Positions 1-12,492 of a stretch of 64,000 bases of DNA are shown one piece after another. How positions within the stretch are numbered: position 1 is the stretch's first letter; every line of letters begins with the position of its first letter. The notes under the pieces are model-generated. The model was not told the DNA's origin. It searched no databases and was given only the letters and a program-made list of their open reading frames with translations. The translations under genes and the position numbers were made by a program. This stretch comes from Maratus speciosus (Eukaryota > Arthropoda > Arachnida > Araneae > Salticidae). The stretch covers positions 474,104,806 through 474,168,805 of the forward strand of contig OZ010795.1 of the NCBI GenBank assembly GCA_963932465.1. The letters are read 5' to 3'.

Positions 1-1620
1 GATAAAGATGAAAATAAGCAGTCGCCACTCGGCGACTAAAAATATGGAAAATACCGGCCAAATGCAGGATTTTCCAAAGGGATTTTGTCAAAGAGTCGCG
101 GGGAAAAAACCCACGAATTTTGTCAAATGATCCCGAAAATACCCAAATATCATCTATAGATTGTGAAAAAAAACGAATTTGGTCAAAGAATCTCTCAGAA
201 ACCCAAATTTAGTCAAGTGATCGCAGAAAAAATGCAGATATCGTGAATGGATCGCGGAAAAAATGCAAATATCATCAATAGATCGCAAAACACAAACGCT
301 AATTTTGTCAAAGAATTGCGGAAAAAAAACCAAGAATTTCGTCAAAAGATCGCGTAAAAATGCACATTTCGTCAAAAGATTACGGATAAAAATGTAAATT
401 TCGTCAAAGAATCGCGAAAAAACCCAAATATCGTGAATGGATCGCGGAAAAAACACAAATATCGTCAATAGATTGCAGAACAACGCAAATATCATCAATA
501 GATCGCAGAAAAAATGCAAATATCGTCAATAGATCGCAGAAAAAATGCAAACATCTTCCATAAATCGCGATTTTCGTCAACTAATCGCAAAAAACGAGAG
601 TTTTGTTAAAAGATCGCCAAAAAACTGCACATTTTGTCAAAGGATCATAGAAAAACCTGTATTTCGTCAAAGAATCGCGAAAAAAAAAAAGTAGAATATC
701 GTCAATAAATCACAGAAAAATGCAAAATATCGTCAATAAATCGCAGAAAGATGCAAAATATCGTCAATAAATCGCAGAAAGATGCAAAATATCGTCAATA
801 AATCGCAGAAAGATGCAAAATATCGTCAATAAATCGCAGAAAGATGCAAAATATCGTCAATAAATCGCAGAAGAAACGCAAAATATCGTCAATGAATCGC
901 AGAAGAAACGCAAAATATCGTCAATGAATCGCAGAAGAAACGCAAAATATCGTCAATGAATCGCAGAAGAAACGCAAAATATCGTCAATGAATCGCAGAA
1001 GAAACGCAAAATATCGTCAATGAATCGCAGAAGAAACGCAAAATATCGTCAATGAATTGCAGAAGAAACGCAAAATATCGTCAATGAATCGCAGAAGAAA
1101 CGCAAAATATCGTCAATGAATCGCAGAAGAAACGCAAAATATCGTCAATGAATCGCAGAAGAAACGCAAAATATCGTCAATGAATCGCAGAAGAAACGCA
1201 AAATATCGTCAATGAATCGCAGAAGAAACGCAAAATATCGTCAATGAATCGCAGAAGAAACGCAAAATATTGTCAATGAATCGCAGAAGAAACGCAAAAT
1301 ATCGTCAATGAATCGTGGAAGAAACGCAATATATCGTCAATGGATCGCAAAAAAAACACGAATTTTGTCAATAGATCACAGAAAAAACCCGAATTTTGTC
1401 GAAGAATCGCGTAAAAGAGATAATTTCGTCAAAGAATCGCAACAACAAGCGCGAATTTCATCAAAAAATTACGAAAAAAGTGCGCGTTTTGACAAAAGAT
1501 CGTGAAAAAAATGCACATTTTGTCAAAGGATCGTGGAAGAAACAAAAACATCGCCAATAGATCGCAGAAAAACGCGAATTTTGTTAAAGTATCATGTAAA
1601 AAATGCATAATTAGTCCCAG
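1..1620 (+). repeat. Satellite array 1 (31/32-bp degenerate units)
   Basis: Head-to-tail units on the theme 'aatTTCGTCAAaagATCGCgaaaaa'. The first 700 bp are highly diverged. From 721 to about 875 the unit is exactly 31 bp (TGCAAAATAT starts at 721, 752, 783, 814, 845). From 873 to 1321 it is exactly 32 bp (GAAACG recurs every 32 bp, 14 intervals) and the copies are almost identical. After 1321 it decays again. The left edge (7-105) has a non-repeat lead-in that recurs before array 3 at 44099. Reading frames here are repeat translations, not genes: the unit length is not a multiple of three and many frames are open only by composition. The left border may lie outside the window. Confidence 0.95.
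873..1320 (+). repeat. Homogenised 32-bp core of satellite array 1
   Basis: Fourteen consecutive 32-bp units with only isolated substitutions, for example TGAATT for TGAATC near 1053 and ATTGTC for ATCGTC near 1269. The neighbouring 31-bp variant differs in GAAAGAT versus GAAGAAAC and TAAATC versus TGAATC. Near-identity in the core with decay at both sides is the pattern expected of recent unequal exchange or replication slippage. Confidence 0.95.
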
Positions 1621-1638
1621 GAGAGACCCCGCTCAGCT

Positions 1639-1656
1639 CCCCCCCCCCCCCCCCCC
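1639..1656. repeat. Poly(C) tract, 18 bp
   Basis: Homopolymer of C in otherwise AT-rich DNA, just past satellite array 1. One of at least eight G or C runs of 12 bp or more in the window; exact length is unreliable in any assembly. Confidence 0.9.
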
Positions 1657-2160
1657 TTTACATTTCAGAAAATTTGCTGTAAATTTCAGATTTTTTATTT
1701 TTATTTTGAAAAGTACGTTAGTATAGTGGACTTATGTAGTTAGCTAAGCATGTTACATTTAGCTTTGCTGTTAACTTAATTTAAAATGTAAAATAGATTG
1801 GAAATTAGTATCTCAAGTTTATTCAAAACAATATGAATTAAAAATTTTTTATTTATTACATAAATTACTTATTTACTCTAAACTTATATGTTTTTAAATT
1901 AAATATTCAGTGGCATAAATGTACTTACTGCCGACTAAAGAAATTATTCTCACCAGCCAGTGGCCACTAAGCAAAATTCCTTATTTTCATCTTTACTTTA
2001 GGATAACTAGAAACGCTCCTTTTTTCTTTTTAGTGGTTCACCTATTGATAACTGTTTCATTGATTCTGTTTGTGGCAGATTTTATTTTTTATTTGCTACA
2101 TACGCATTTTTTTCTTGTTCATTTTTAAAAATAATTTTGCAAGTTTTAAAAATATTCTTG
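1657..2160. other. AT-rich stretch without recognisable feature
   Basis: Between the poly(C) tract and the 8-bp duplication at 2161. The one open frame (1919-2128, 69 codons) is hydrophobic and of low complexity; I see no domain and treat it as chance. Confidence 0.6.
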
Positions 2161-2261
2161 CTCAGAATTAGGGTGTCAGCGATTTTAATCAGTTGATTTA
2201 AATCGTGATTTTAATCAACTGATTTTTTAAAAAAAATCATTGATTAAAATCAAAAATTTTC

Positions 2262-4023
2262 TAAATGTTTACAATGTCAAAAAAAGTATTAAAATCTAAG
2301 ATAACATGAAGTTTCTACAGGTATTTTGAATTATGAATAAACAAAAAAAGAGCTTTAAATAATTGTTTCTAAGCTTAATTACTGAGTACTGTAAAAAATT
2401 AAAAACAGTTAAGTTTGTAAAAAATATTGTTTTTATGCAACACTAAACAGTTTCATATAAAAATGATATTTAATATAATTTGTAATGTCATAATTTCCTT
2501 TAGGTAATCAATTTATGCATTATTTTTTATAAATAATAATAAATATAGCAAGTGTAATAAATTTCTGCAAGTAAAAGAATAAATAGTCAGTGCCTTAGTT
2601 TCTTGTTCTACTATCTATATTATAAAGGACAAACATATCTGTGCGTAACGCATACGTCATTCTGCGAATGGCAACACTTTCAAATTAGAAATGAATTTTC
2701 GTTTTGCAATTTTTGCTACTGAAAATTTTTAAACTTCTACACATCGCACATTTTCAGTTTTTATACCGTCGTATAAAGGAAAAAATGTTCTTTTAAATGT
2801 AATTTGTTTGAAATCTGTATCTCAATTTATTTTTGAGATATTAATTTTTTTATAGTTTTTAGTACCAATTTTGTAATTGTGGCAACAGATGTTTTCCATT
2901 TCTATTAAAAGTAAAGGGAAAATAGTAGATTACTGTATTTGTTTTGTTGATATTTCCTCATAAAAATTGAAATTAAAATACATGCTATGTCAAAAAATAC
3001 CATCTGTCATCAAAAATCCGGTGAATTTTGATTTTATTTCGTTTCTATTCATCAATTAAATGTTTCTTAGTTTATAGCAAAAATATTTTACAAACGATAT
3101 AATACTTTCTCTTTACGAAAACGTATTTTAAATATAATTGTGTTACTTTCCTTCATAATAACTCATTTCCTGTCAGAAATCTGAAAGAATTAATTGTAAT
3201 TATCCGCGCATAATAATATTTTCTGAATTTTGAAAAAATGATTTCTGATAATGAATTTAAAATGATCAAATTAAAACATCATTTTTTTTTAAACATGATG
3301 AATACGGATATGAGAAGTACATATGTAAATTATGAGCATGTGAAAATGATGTCGGGTTTAGATTTTACAGAGAAAGAAAAATCTGATTGTATCAAACTAG
3401 AATAAATTTTATCGTTTTGATTCGGGAAAACGAAGCATAAGACTTAATTGACAACTTCATCATAATAACTGTTTTTAATTATATTTTACTGATTACATAT
3501 GCGATTAAAGTTTGATTTTAATAATTCACATAAACAACTGAGTTTTATAGAAACAGCATTTTGTTAATTTTAGGTTAAAATAATATTTGTTTGAGAGTTA
3601 GACTAGCCAATTTACGATGCATTTTCTATTGTAACTAATTTTGCAGATTTATTATAAATCAATGAAACAGTTTCTTCTTAAACATTTTCCTTCGTCGAAT
3701 TTCGACGGGTTACACCTCGTTGTAATAATAAATTAATAGCAATCTCGAGTCAAAGAAGAATGAAAGAGTAACGTCTGCTCAACAGCTAAATTGTAAATGA
3801 ATGCATAAGAGAAAAAGAACTAATTGGTATAAAAATGTTAAGCACAGCAAGAGTTTCTTCGGTATAGGTTGAATAAATGTTTTTTTTTTTAACTTTGTAA
3901 CTCATAATGCTAAATGAAAAAAATATTAGGGATTGAAAAGGCAGCAAAACTTTTCTTAGAAAGAAAAAAAAAAATAACCATTGTAAACTAATTATCCCCA
4001 CCAAGAGGTAATAATGCTGTTGG
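2262..4023. other. Non-coding interior of the large hAT-like element
   Basis: AT-rich sequence with no open frame above about 72 codons and no domain-like translation. The stretch 2640-3450 has slightly more balanced composition but I find no motif in either strand. Confidence 0.5.
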
Positions 4024-4958
4024 CTGAATCCATATCAACTCAGGCAGGGGGGTTACCTTCATAGTCTCAGAAGTTTTTGAATTGAACATATGTTAAAATT
4101 TAAGAAAAAGTAAGATACTTGTATATTTTCCTTTTGCCCAAAAAAATTCCTGGCCTGAGATACAGGCCGCCAAAGATGACATCCCCGGCATCCTTTCTCA
4201 TTCGCGATTTTCGATAAAAATTTTAAAGTGCTCTATCTCTAGAACGGTGCAAGATATTTTGTTGTGGTTTATTTTATTTTAAAGATAATATTCTTCTGTT
4301 TAAAATGATATACCCAATTTTGAAAAATGTGTTCAACTTTTCTTGTGGCAACCTTTTGAAAAAAAAATTTTTTTTTCAAAAAAAATTTTTTTTTTGAAAA
4401 TGCCAATCCTAAAAATTTTGATTTTTTTGCTGTTGATCAATACCATTGGGAACTACCTTCACTGTAAAGGAGAACTTCCACTTTTGAGTTTAACAAATTT
4501 TAGAAACATTTAAAAAATTCAGAGAATTTTACACGAATTGTATACATACAGTTCCAGTAAAAGTCACTGAATTTTTGCTTATTTGTATCATATTTGTAAG
4601 GATAAGCCTACTATATATCCTAAACAAGTTAGAAATTGCAATATCAAATGTGGCAAATGAGGTGCGTGCATAGTATTAACTAGTTTTATAAATATTCAGA
4701 TCTTGGTGCAATAAGTGTTACACTCTTGGGCAAAAAGGCATGAATACAAAATTTACTATAATACCATATATTAAATTCAGTAATACGAAAGTAATATGAA
4801 TCTATCTTAAAAGGACTTAATCACCATGGCAACCTAGAATCATTGCCTATCATGGTATATCATTGAATCAATTATGTATTATAGGATTTTTAAATAGAAT
4901 GAAGAAAACTTTTATTAATGTCTTTTATGTTTTAATTTGATTTTCATAGCATTTGAAG

Positions 4959-6732
4959 CAGGGTTGGCAAGTTTTTGACATGCGACGGTTTAAACCGATT
5001 TTAACCATGGTTAAAACCGTCGTGTCAAAAACCTTTCTGTCAAAAATGTCAAAAAGTGTCAAAAACCTAGTTTTAATGAAAACAATACCAAAAGAATTAT
5101 TTAGCAGAGTTAGATAGGCTTTAAACAATAAATTCTAAGTAAAACTGCATAAATACATTAAAACTGTGGGGTATAAACTGCAGAAATATATTCTTGAAAC
5201 TTATTTGCATAGGATATGGTAAACTGCAAATTGAATGTTGCATGATTTTTTTTTTAATTGTGAATAAAAATTACCTAACTCTTATTTAATGATTTAGTTT
5301 ATCATTAATGTATGCCTTTAAGATGAACAGGTAATAAATCCTTAATTATTTGATCATTAAAACTAGATAGGTTTAATCTAAATTTTGCAGAGATAATTAA
5401 ATTGTTTAGATTTTTTTCATTTTTTATAGCTAGAAGCACAGAGTAATCTATCACAATTGGTATCTAATGAGCTGAGCATATTTACTTTCCTTAAGATAGA
5501 GCAAATTCAAAGATTCATTTCCACTACAAAACAGTATTGCTATTGCAACAAAACCAATTTTTTTTCTTCCTCCCTATTATATTCTTTTGAATGGGGTTGT
5601 TTAAGGGGCTACTTCACTAATGTGAAAACACCCACCTGCTAATGTTAATCCTACAGGATAATTTTTTTTTTTTTAATATCTTGTTTGAAATTTCATATTT
5701 TTTAATGATTTTTTTCAAAGTGTAAAAGAAAACCCCCACTCAGTAATGCCAATTCTATGGTAGAAATTTTGTTTAATATTTCAATATTTTTAAATGTTTT
5801 TTGCATTGGGTAACTAATGTCGATTTCTACAAAGGCTGTTTTTTAATTTTCGATTTAGCTTACAGTAATTTTTTTTAATTATTATTAAGATACTTTCACT
5901 TTTGGAACAGGTTTCAAACTAAGCTAAGCATTTTTTTTTCTTATTGGTATGATGAATTATTCACTTGTCCCCAATTTTAGTTAGATATTCCATAAATAAG
6001 ATAATTTCATCAGTAAGAGGCAATTGTCAGTCACTAACAAAAATTAATATTGGGATAAAAGGGTTAAAATTTCATATTTTATCATTTTATCCTAACATTT
6101 CATTCTTTTCTCGTTTCTAAAATAAATGTTATTTTTATTGTTCTGTGTTTGTACTAAATGAGGGGGAAAAAATGCTGCAGAGAAAATATTTCTGTTAAAG
6201 ACTGTATATAGGGTAGATGTGCCAGTAACGGAGACCCTTAAGGAATTTCTTTAAAAATTGTTTTTTAATTAATAGTTATAATTATTATATTCCAGTTTTT
6301 TCAATATTATATTCTATCAACAATATTTAATATAATCTATTTTTATGGTATCATGATTGATTTCATTTGTTATAATGGCTTATTACAAAATGTTTGTCTC
6401 TCTCTCTATATATATATTTAAATAAGAAATGCAATCAACTATGTTGAAAAGCCACAACAAAAATACACATAAAAAACTTGGCAATTTAGTCATAAACAAA
6501 TAAATAAATTATAATTTAATATTTGATTACAGTAAAATAAATGCTAAAACTAAAGTGTACTATCATTAAATAAAAGCAATGTTGTATCCTGCTCCTGCTA
6601 TAACAACAAATTTTTGTTGTTGTTCTGACCATATTTAAATATTGGTGTTTTTGACGGTTAAAACCGCTTAAAACGCGGTTTAAACCTATGTCACGTCAAA
6701 AACTGGTTTTTGACGGCTTAAACCCAACCCTG
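4959..6732. mobile_element. Non-autonomous hAT-like element, 1.77 kb
   Basis: Starts CAGGGTTGG and ends CCAACCCTG, flanked on both sides by ATTTGAAG (4951-4958 and 6733-6740): an exact 8-bp target duplication. Subterminal DNA on both sides repeats the word GTCAAAAAC and near-palindromes around GGTTTAAACC (4985-5065 and 6650-6715), typical of hAT transposase binding regions. It contains only short frames (up to 67 codons) and no transposase. It sits inside the left arm of the 4.5-kb palindrome, so it is younger than that palindrome. Confidence 0.93.
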
Positions 6733-7089
6733 ATTTGAAGTGATACATACTTTATTTTCAATACCGAACATAGTAAAACAATCTCAATAACATGTATCAA
6801 TTACACAGCAATACAAATTATATTAATACAAGTTAGAGTTCAGACAGATGGGCAGACAAATCAAATCCATAAAGACTTTCAACTATGTTGGAAATTGTTA
6901 AAAACACATAAATAGGTCGGAATTTGACTTTTAGAAATTTATGTCAATAGATGGAAGCATACTTGAATACTTTTATACAACCCTGTATTTTACCTACTAT
7001 CTTTATATACATGGCACTATTTAGCTAATATTTAATTAAGATTAAAACATCCTTAAAACCAGTGAAATCACACTTCCAGAGATTATCAT

Positions 7090-7600
7090 CCATAGACGGC
7101 CATGTATCTAATTCTTTGCGTGGACCTGTATATCATTTTATCTATATTCTCCAAACATATCTTAGTATACTAAATGTAGTTCAGCGTTAAAATGCATAAC
7201 TCATTTAAAAATCACCTTTAAGCTACTTTCATTCATACTCAATAAACCCTTAAGATTTCTTTTGTGTAGCCCTGTATATGATCTACAGCATTTAGGCAAA
7301 CAACGTAATATGGAAAAATTTAGTTAAACTTAAAAACTCAAACACAACTAAAAATGCACTTCCAGCAATACCCTTACGATTTCTTTTGTGTAGCCCTGTA
7401 TATGATCTACAGCCTTTATACACACAACGTAATATGGAAATATTTAATTAAACTTAAAAACTCATATCGCAACTAAAAATGCACCTCTAGCAATCCTCGC
7501 TAATGTACAGTATTTCCAATAAGGTAAAGTATCTGAAATCTTTTGTGTGCTCCTGTAAACACAATGCACTTTCTATGACACAGGAAGTAATTTTTTGTAA
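7090..7600. repeat. Degenerate tandem repeat, period about 126 bp
   Basis: Two clear copies share 'TTTCTTTTGTGTAGCCCTGT' (7254 and 7380) and continue in step through GTAATATGGAAA and ACTAAAAATGCAC. Fainter copies lie before (7110-7240) and after (7530-7600). This forms the spacer of the 4.5-kb palindrome. Confidence 0.8.
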
Positions 7601-8569
7601 ACCTCTGCAATAAAGTATGTATGACTTTAAATGCTATGAAAATCAAATTAAATCATAAAAGACATTAATAAAAGTTTTCTTCATTCTATTTAAAAATCCT
7701 ATAATACATAATTGATTCAATGATATACCATGATAGGCAATGATTCTAGGTTGCCATGGCGATTAAGTCCTTTTAAGATAGATTCATATTACTTCCGTAT
7801 TACTGAATTTAATATATGGTATTATAGTAAATTTTGTATTCATGCCTTTTTGCCTAAGAGTGTAACACTTATTGCACCAAGATCTGAATATTTATAAAAC
7901 TAGTTAATACTATGCACGCACCTCATTTGCCACATTTGATATTGCAATTTCTAACTTGTTTAGGATATATAGTAGGCTTATCCTTACAAATATGATACAA
8001 ATAAGCAAAAATTCAGTGACTTTTACTGGAACTGTATGTATACAGTTCCTGTAAAATTCTCTGAATTTTTTAAATGTTTCTAAAATTTGTTAAACTCAAA
8101 AGTGGAAGTTCTCCTTTACAGTGAAGATAGTTCCCAATGGTATTGATCAACAGCAAAAAAATCAAAATTTTTAAGATTGGCATTTTCGAAAAAAAAATTT
8201 TTTTTGAAAAAAAAATTTTTTTTTCAAAAGGTTGCCACAAGAAAAGTTGAACACATTTTTCAAAATTGGGTATATCATTTTAAACAGAAGAATATTATCT
8301 TTAAAATAAAAAAAAACGCAACAAAATATCTTGCACCGTTCTAGAGATAGAGCACTTTAAAATTTTTATCAAAAATGGCGAATTGGAAATGGTGCCCAGG
8401 ATGCCATCTTTGGCGGCCTGTATCTCGGGCCAGGAATTTTTTTGGGCAAAACCAAAATATACAAGTATCTTATTTTTTATTGAATTTTAACATATGTTCA
8501 ATTCAAAAACTTCTGAGACTATGAAGGTAAGATTTTTTCTTTGGCTGCCTGAATTGACATGGATCATAC

Positions 8570-8940
8570 CTGTTATATAAATATTTTAAGGATTTCAGAT
8601 ATAACTGGCTCTCCTTACATTTATTATGTTTGTGTGTATGAATGGATTTAACTCATTTTCATAATTTTTTTGGTTAGCATACACATACATGTGTGTAAGT
8701 TTAGATTTTGATGATTAACAATAATTTCTCTTAGTGCAAATGCAAAACAGGCTGCAAATGATGTTTGTTAGTTTTGTTATTTGTGCTACTAACTAATGAA
8801 ATTACTTATTTGCAGTTTTTATTAATTCTGTAATTTCTTACTGTTTCTCCTAGGCCATTTTTTTAAGGGTAGCAATCTAGCCCTTTTGAAATTGGCAAAA
8901 TGCACCCTGCCTTTTTTAAAAATAGTGAAATTTACCTGTA
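8570..8940. other. Unannotated AT-rich flank
   Basis: Between the palindrome and the copia-1 target site. A motif similar to 8860-8925 (AGGGTAGCAATCTAGCCC) recurs loosely at 17165-17220 on the far side of copia-1, but I see no gene. Confidence 0.4.
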
Positions 8941-8945
8941 GTTGT

Positions 8946-9729
8946 TGTTAGATAAAAAGTGAGACTGAAGGTAAATAACAATATTCACATTCAATCACAA
9001 AATAAAGATAAGGTAAAGCTCCTTACCTTTTAATTGTAGATCGTCCACTTCGAAGCAGGTAAGTTTCTTCTTTATATACATTTAATAGACGGATCCAATT
9101 TGTGATGAAATATCTTTCTGATTTATCCTGTAATAGAAAACTTTGTTTTTTTGTAATTAATAAATGTAATTTTAATTCCTAATGTATCTGATGGATTTTT
9201 CAGGAACATTCAGATAATCTTGGTTAAACTATACTATTTTATATCATTTTAAAATACAAAATTGGAGCATATATCTTTGCTCCCTCTGATTACATATCTA
9301 AAAGCACACTGATCAAAAATATAACTTACAAAAAAAGGTTATTGATAAATGATTAAAATAACAAATAAAAAAAATCTTGATTATTAATATGAATAAAATA
9401 CTTGAAGTCCTAAATTATGTAAATAGTTCTTATATAAGTCATAATAGCAGTCATATAATTTGAATGTTTATTTGTTTCTTATCCACATATCTCACAAACA
9501 GGAAGTAATCTTGTAAAGTAATAAACAAGTCTTTATTTATGATAGCTAAAGTGTTTTTGAATGACAGGAAAAAACAGTTTGTCTTGATTAATGATGAGTT
9601 TATATAATTTTGAAAGAGATTAGTTTGTCTTGATTAATGATGAGTTTATATAATTTTGAAAGAGATTAGTTTGTCTAACATGATTGATAACGTTTATCCA
9701 ATTCTGAAAGAGATTAGTTTTTTCTAACA
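8946..9729 (-). repeat. Copia-1 3' LTR (784 bp)
   Basis: Uninterrupted copy bounded by TG...CA (read on the plus strand TGTTAG...CTAACA). It matches the 5' LTR piecewise: 8946-9058 with 13685-13797, about 9056-9430 with 14496-14875, and about 9433-9729 with 16684-16936. A 60-bp direct duplication (around 9585-9670, TTTGTCTTGATTAATGATGA twice) is present here but single in the 5' LTR. Confidence 0.95.
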
Positions 9730-9745
9730 TGCCCCCTTAATCTCT
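9730..9745 (-). other. Copia-1 polypurine tract
   Basis: On the minus strand the bases directly before the 3' LTR read GAGATTAAGGGGGCA, a purine run ending at the LTR edge. Such tracts prime plus-strand synthesis in LTR retrotransposons. It starts immediately after the pol stop codon. Confidence 0.8.
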
Positions 9746-11119
9746 TCAGATTGATGAGGCAAACAAGTTCATTGAATTTCTGTGATTCACTAATTCAGGT
9801 TTGGGGACTGGTTTAGTTAGTGCATCAGCAATCATATATTTCGATGGACAGTACTTTAATTCAATTATTCCATCTTCTTTGAGTTGTTTTATGGCATGGA
9901 AATGAATGTCAATATGTTTGGTTCTTTTTGAAAACTTCTCTCTGGGCGATACATGACTGTTTTTTTTTGTAATCCATTGAATTGGATTATTTCCTAAGGT
10001 AAAAAGGTTGCCACTGGTTGATTTTCTTGTACAAGTATCACCTGCCCAGTCGGCATCCGCAAAAGCCTTTAAAATCGGTTCAGATTTCGTGTCAATGTGC
10101 AAGTTTAATTGTTTAGTACAGTTTAAATATCTCATTATTCTTTTAGCTGCCATCCAGTCCTTTTGAAGCGGGGATTCATTTCTTCTGCTTAATATATTAA
10201 CTGCAGCAGAAATGTCAGGTCTACTGACAGATGCGATATAAAGCAATGAACCTATTGCCTGTCTGTATTTAATATTATTCGGCAGTAAATTGTCACCATC
10301 TTCTAATCTATTAAAATTAGGTTCCATAGGAGTACCGACTGGTTTAGCTTCCTCTAAATTAAACTTTTTTACTAGTTCTTCTATTTTACCCCTTTGATTT
10401 AATTCGTAACCTTCTGCTGTTTTCTCTATTTTGATTCCTAAATAATAACTTAGTTCTCCTAGATTTTTTAATTCATATTCTTGCTTAAGTTTTTCTATTA
10501 TCTCTTTAATTTCGTCATCTTTTCCCGCTATCAAAATGTCATCCACATAAACAATAATATACGTTTTGCTTTCTCCTTCATTTCGAATATATAAACATGT
10601 GTCCGAATTAGACTGTTTAAAATTTAAATCATTCAACGATTTTGTTATCTTAGTGTGCCATGCCCTGGCTGCTTGCTTCAACCCGTAAATGGATTTATTT
10701 AAGCGGCATACTTTGTTTTCCTGATTTGGAATAATATAGCCTTCTGGCTGAGTTATGTTAATTTCTTCATCTATGTTTCCATACAAGAAAGCCATCTTGA
10801 TATCGACATGATTAATTTTTAATTTGTGGTAAGCTGCTGCTGCTATAAAAGATCTAAGTGTTGTATATGAAACAACAGGGGCAAAAGTTTCTTCGTAATC
10901 TACGCCATATTTTTGATAATATCCCTTTGCCACTAATCTCGCTTTGTATTTCTGTATTCTTCCTTGATCATCATATTTGGTTTTAAAGATCCATCTGGGT
11001 CCAATTATTTTTTTACCTTGTGGGGGATCTACAAGTGTCCATGTTTTGTTTTTATTAAGAGAATTTATCTCTTCTTGTGTCGCATTTAACCATTCCTTTT
11101 TTTTCTTCTGGGTTTTCAA
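9746..11119 (-). pseudogene. Copia-1 reverse transcriptase and RNase H (degraded pol 3' part)
   Basis: A 457-codon frame. The RT fingers region (YKARLVAKGY near residue 60), the D of VDIKMAF near 105, KSIYGLKQAARAW near 140 and the catalytic box YVDDILIAG near 192 mark a copia-type RT. The RNase H start is seen at ADADWAGD and its end at KRTKHIDIHFHAIK and ADALTKP. Between QWITKKNSHVS and PREKFSKRTKHID the usual segment holding the catalytic Glu (TEAEY box) and the second Asp (DNQ box) is missing, so RNase H is inactive as encoded. The listed start is not a true start: pol continues upstream in another frame, with the slip in a pyrimidine-rich stretch near 11100. Confidence 0.95.
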
Positions 11120-12490
11120 TATTCATTATGTCATGAAAATTTTCTGGTTCTTTTATATGTTCGTGTGTTGTCATGTAAACGAATCTGTCTGGAGGGATTC
11201 CTTTATTTGATCTATCTGACCGCCTTGTTTCTGGTGTTAATTGTTTTGGCTCACTTGGTGTGTCTTCAGCGTTTGTCACTTCAATTTCTACTAAGTTTTT
11301 GTTCTGTGATTTGTCAATTTCATCAGATTGTTTTTCTCTCAAATTTAACTGTGTTTCTACCTTCTCGTGTGTATTTTTGTTTTCTAAAAATTTCGCAGCT
11401 CTTGCGATTATTATTTCTTTACCACTTGTGTAGATGCAGTACCCTTTGAAGTAATTGTCATAACCGACAAAAATACCTTCAACTGCCTTATCATCTAATT
11501 TTTGTCATTTATTTTTGTTGACATATGGAAAGGCTTTACAGCCGAATACTCTAATGTAATGCAAGTTTGGTGAACGTTCATTCCAAAGCTCATACGGGGA
11601 CTTTTCATTAGCTTTTGTTGGCAAGCGGTTTTGCAGGTGATTCGCCGTACAGATAGCTTCACCCCAGAATTTTTTAGGCAAGTTTGCTTCGCTAAGCAAA
11701 GCTCTCGTCATTTCAATTAAAGTTCTATTTTTACGTTCAGCTACGCCATTTTGGCTTGGAGAGTACGGACCAGTGTGTTGGTGCTTTATGCCGTTTTTTA
11801 TGAGATAATTATCCACTAAATCATTGTTAAATTCCCCTCCATTGTCTGTTCTTATATTTTTCGGCTTTTCGCCAAATTTATTACTAACTAAGGCAACAAA
11901 TTCCTTAAGTTTTTCATAAACTTCTGATTTCTTTGATAATAAATACAGAATTGTGAATCTGGAATAATCATCTACAAATGTTAAGAAGTATGTTTTTCCG
12001 CCTATGGTCGGTGTCTGGAAAGGCCCACATACATCAGTGTGTATCAACGCTAATCGTTTAGTCGTTCTATAATCTGCTAATTTTGGGTAAGGTGCATCTG
12101 TTAGCTTTGTTTTGATACAAGTTTCACAAGTTGTGTTATGTTTACAATTATTAATTTGTATTCCTATTGCTAGGTGTTTTTCTTCGATTTGTTTGATAGA
12201 TGCAAAATTTTTATGGCCAAACCTTCTGTGCCATAATTCTATGCAATTATTATCCTTACAAATGTAAGTCTTATTTACATAGTTTATGTTTGCACTTTCA
12301 TTTGCTGTTTGAATTTCATATAAGTTATTTTTCTTTACCGCTTCCAGGCGAGTTATTCCATTATACGTTAACTTACATTTATCATTTTTAAATAAAATCT
12401 CGCATCAATTTTCTGTAGCTTTACTAACAGAAAATAAGTTTGATTCAATATCTGGAACAAATAACACATCTTTTAGTGTTATGTTATGTG
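11055..12490 (-). pseudogene. Copia-1 integrase region (degraded)
   Basis: The minus strand encodes the HHCC zinc-binding segment (WHRRFGHK then C-x2-C around 12130) and the catalytic core: HTDVCGPF with the first Asp, RTDNGGEF with the second Asp, NGVAERKNRT with the catalytic Glu. The downstream linker (11055-11500) is hydrophilic, as usual between integrase and RT. One frame runs across the region but is cut by TGA at about 12405-12407 and TGA at 11505-11507; a frameshift near 12520 separates it from protease. Confidence 0.9.
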
Positions 12491-12492
12491 TT

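Larger units (their letters stand above)
4024..8569. mobile_element. Large palindrome (foldback-type element), 4.5 kb
   Basis: Arms 4024-4958 and about 7633-8569 are reverse complements with few mismatches. For instance GGCCTGAGATACAGGCCGCC near 4152 pairs with its complement near 8415, and the word reading CCTATCATGGTATATC at 4846 pairs with its complement at about 7723. The left arm resumes for about 30 bp after a hAT-like insertion (4959-6732), pairing with 7600-7640. The spacer holds degenerate direct repeats. Smaller A/T palindromes sit inside each arm (4350-4400, 8185-8230). No transposase is seen. The outer edges fade at 4024 and 8569 and I cannot fix a target duplication there. Confidence 0.85.

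Noticed and set aside
154..519. Hydrophobic reverse-strand frame of 121 codons
   Set aside because: Reverse translation of the same satellite (FFRDLLTK-like repeats); no codon or domain signal.
721..1320. CRISPR-like regular array
   Set aside because: The 31/32-bp units follow each other with no unique spacers; it is a simple satellite in eukaryotic DNA.
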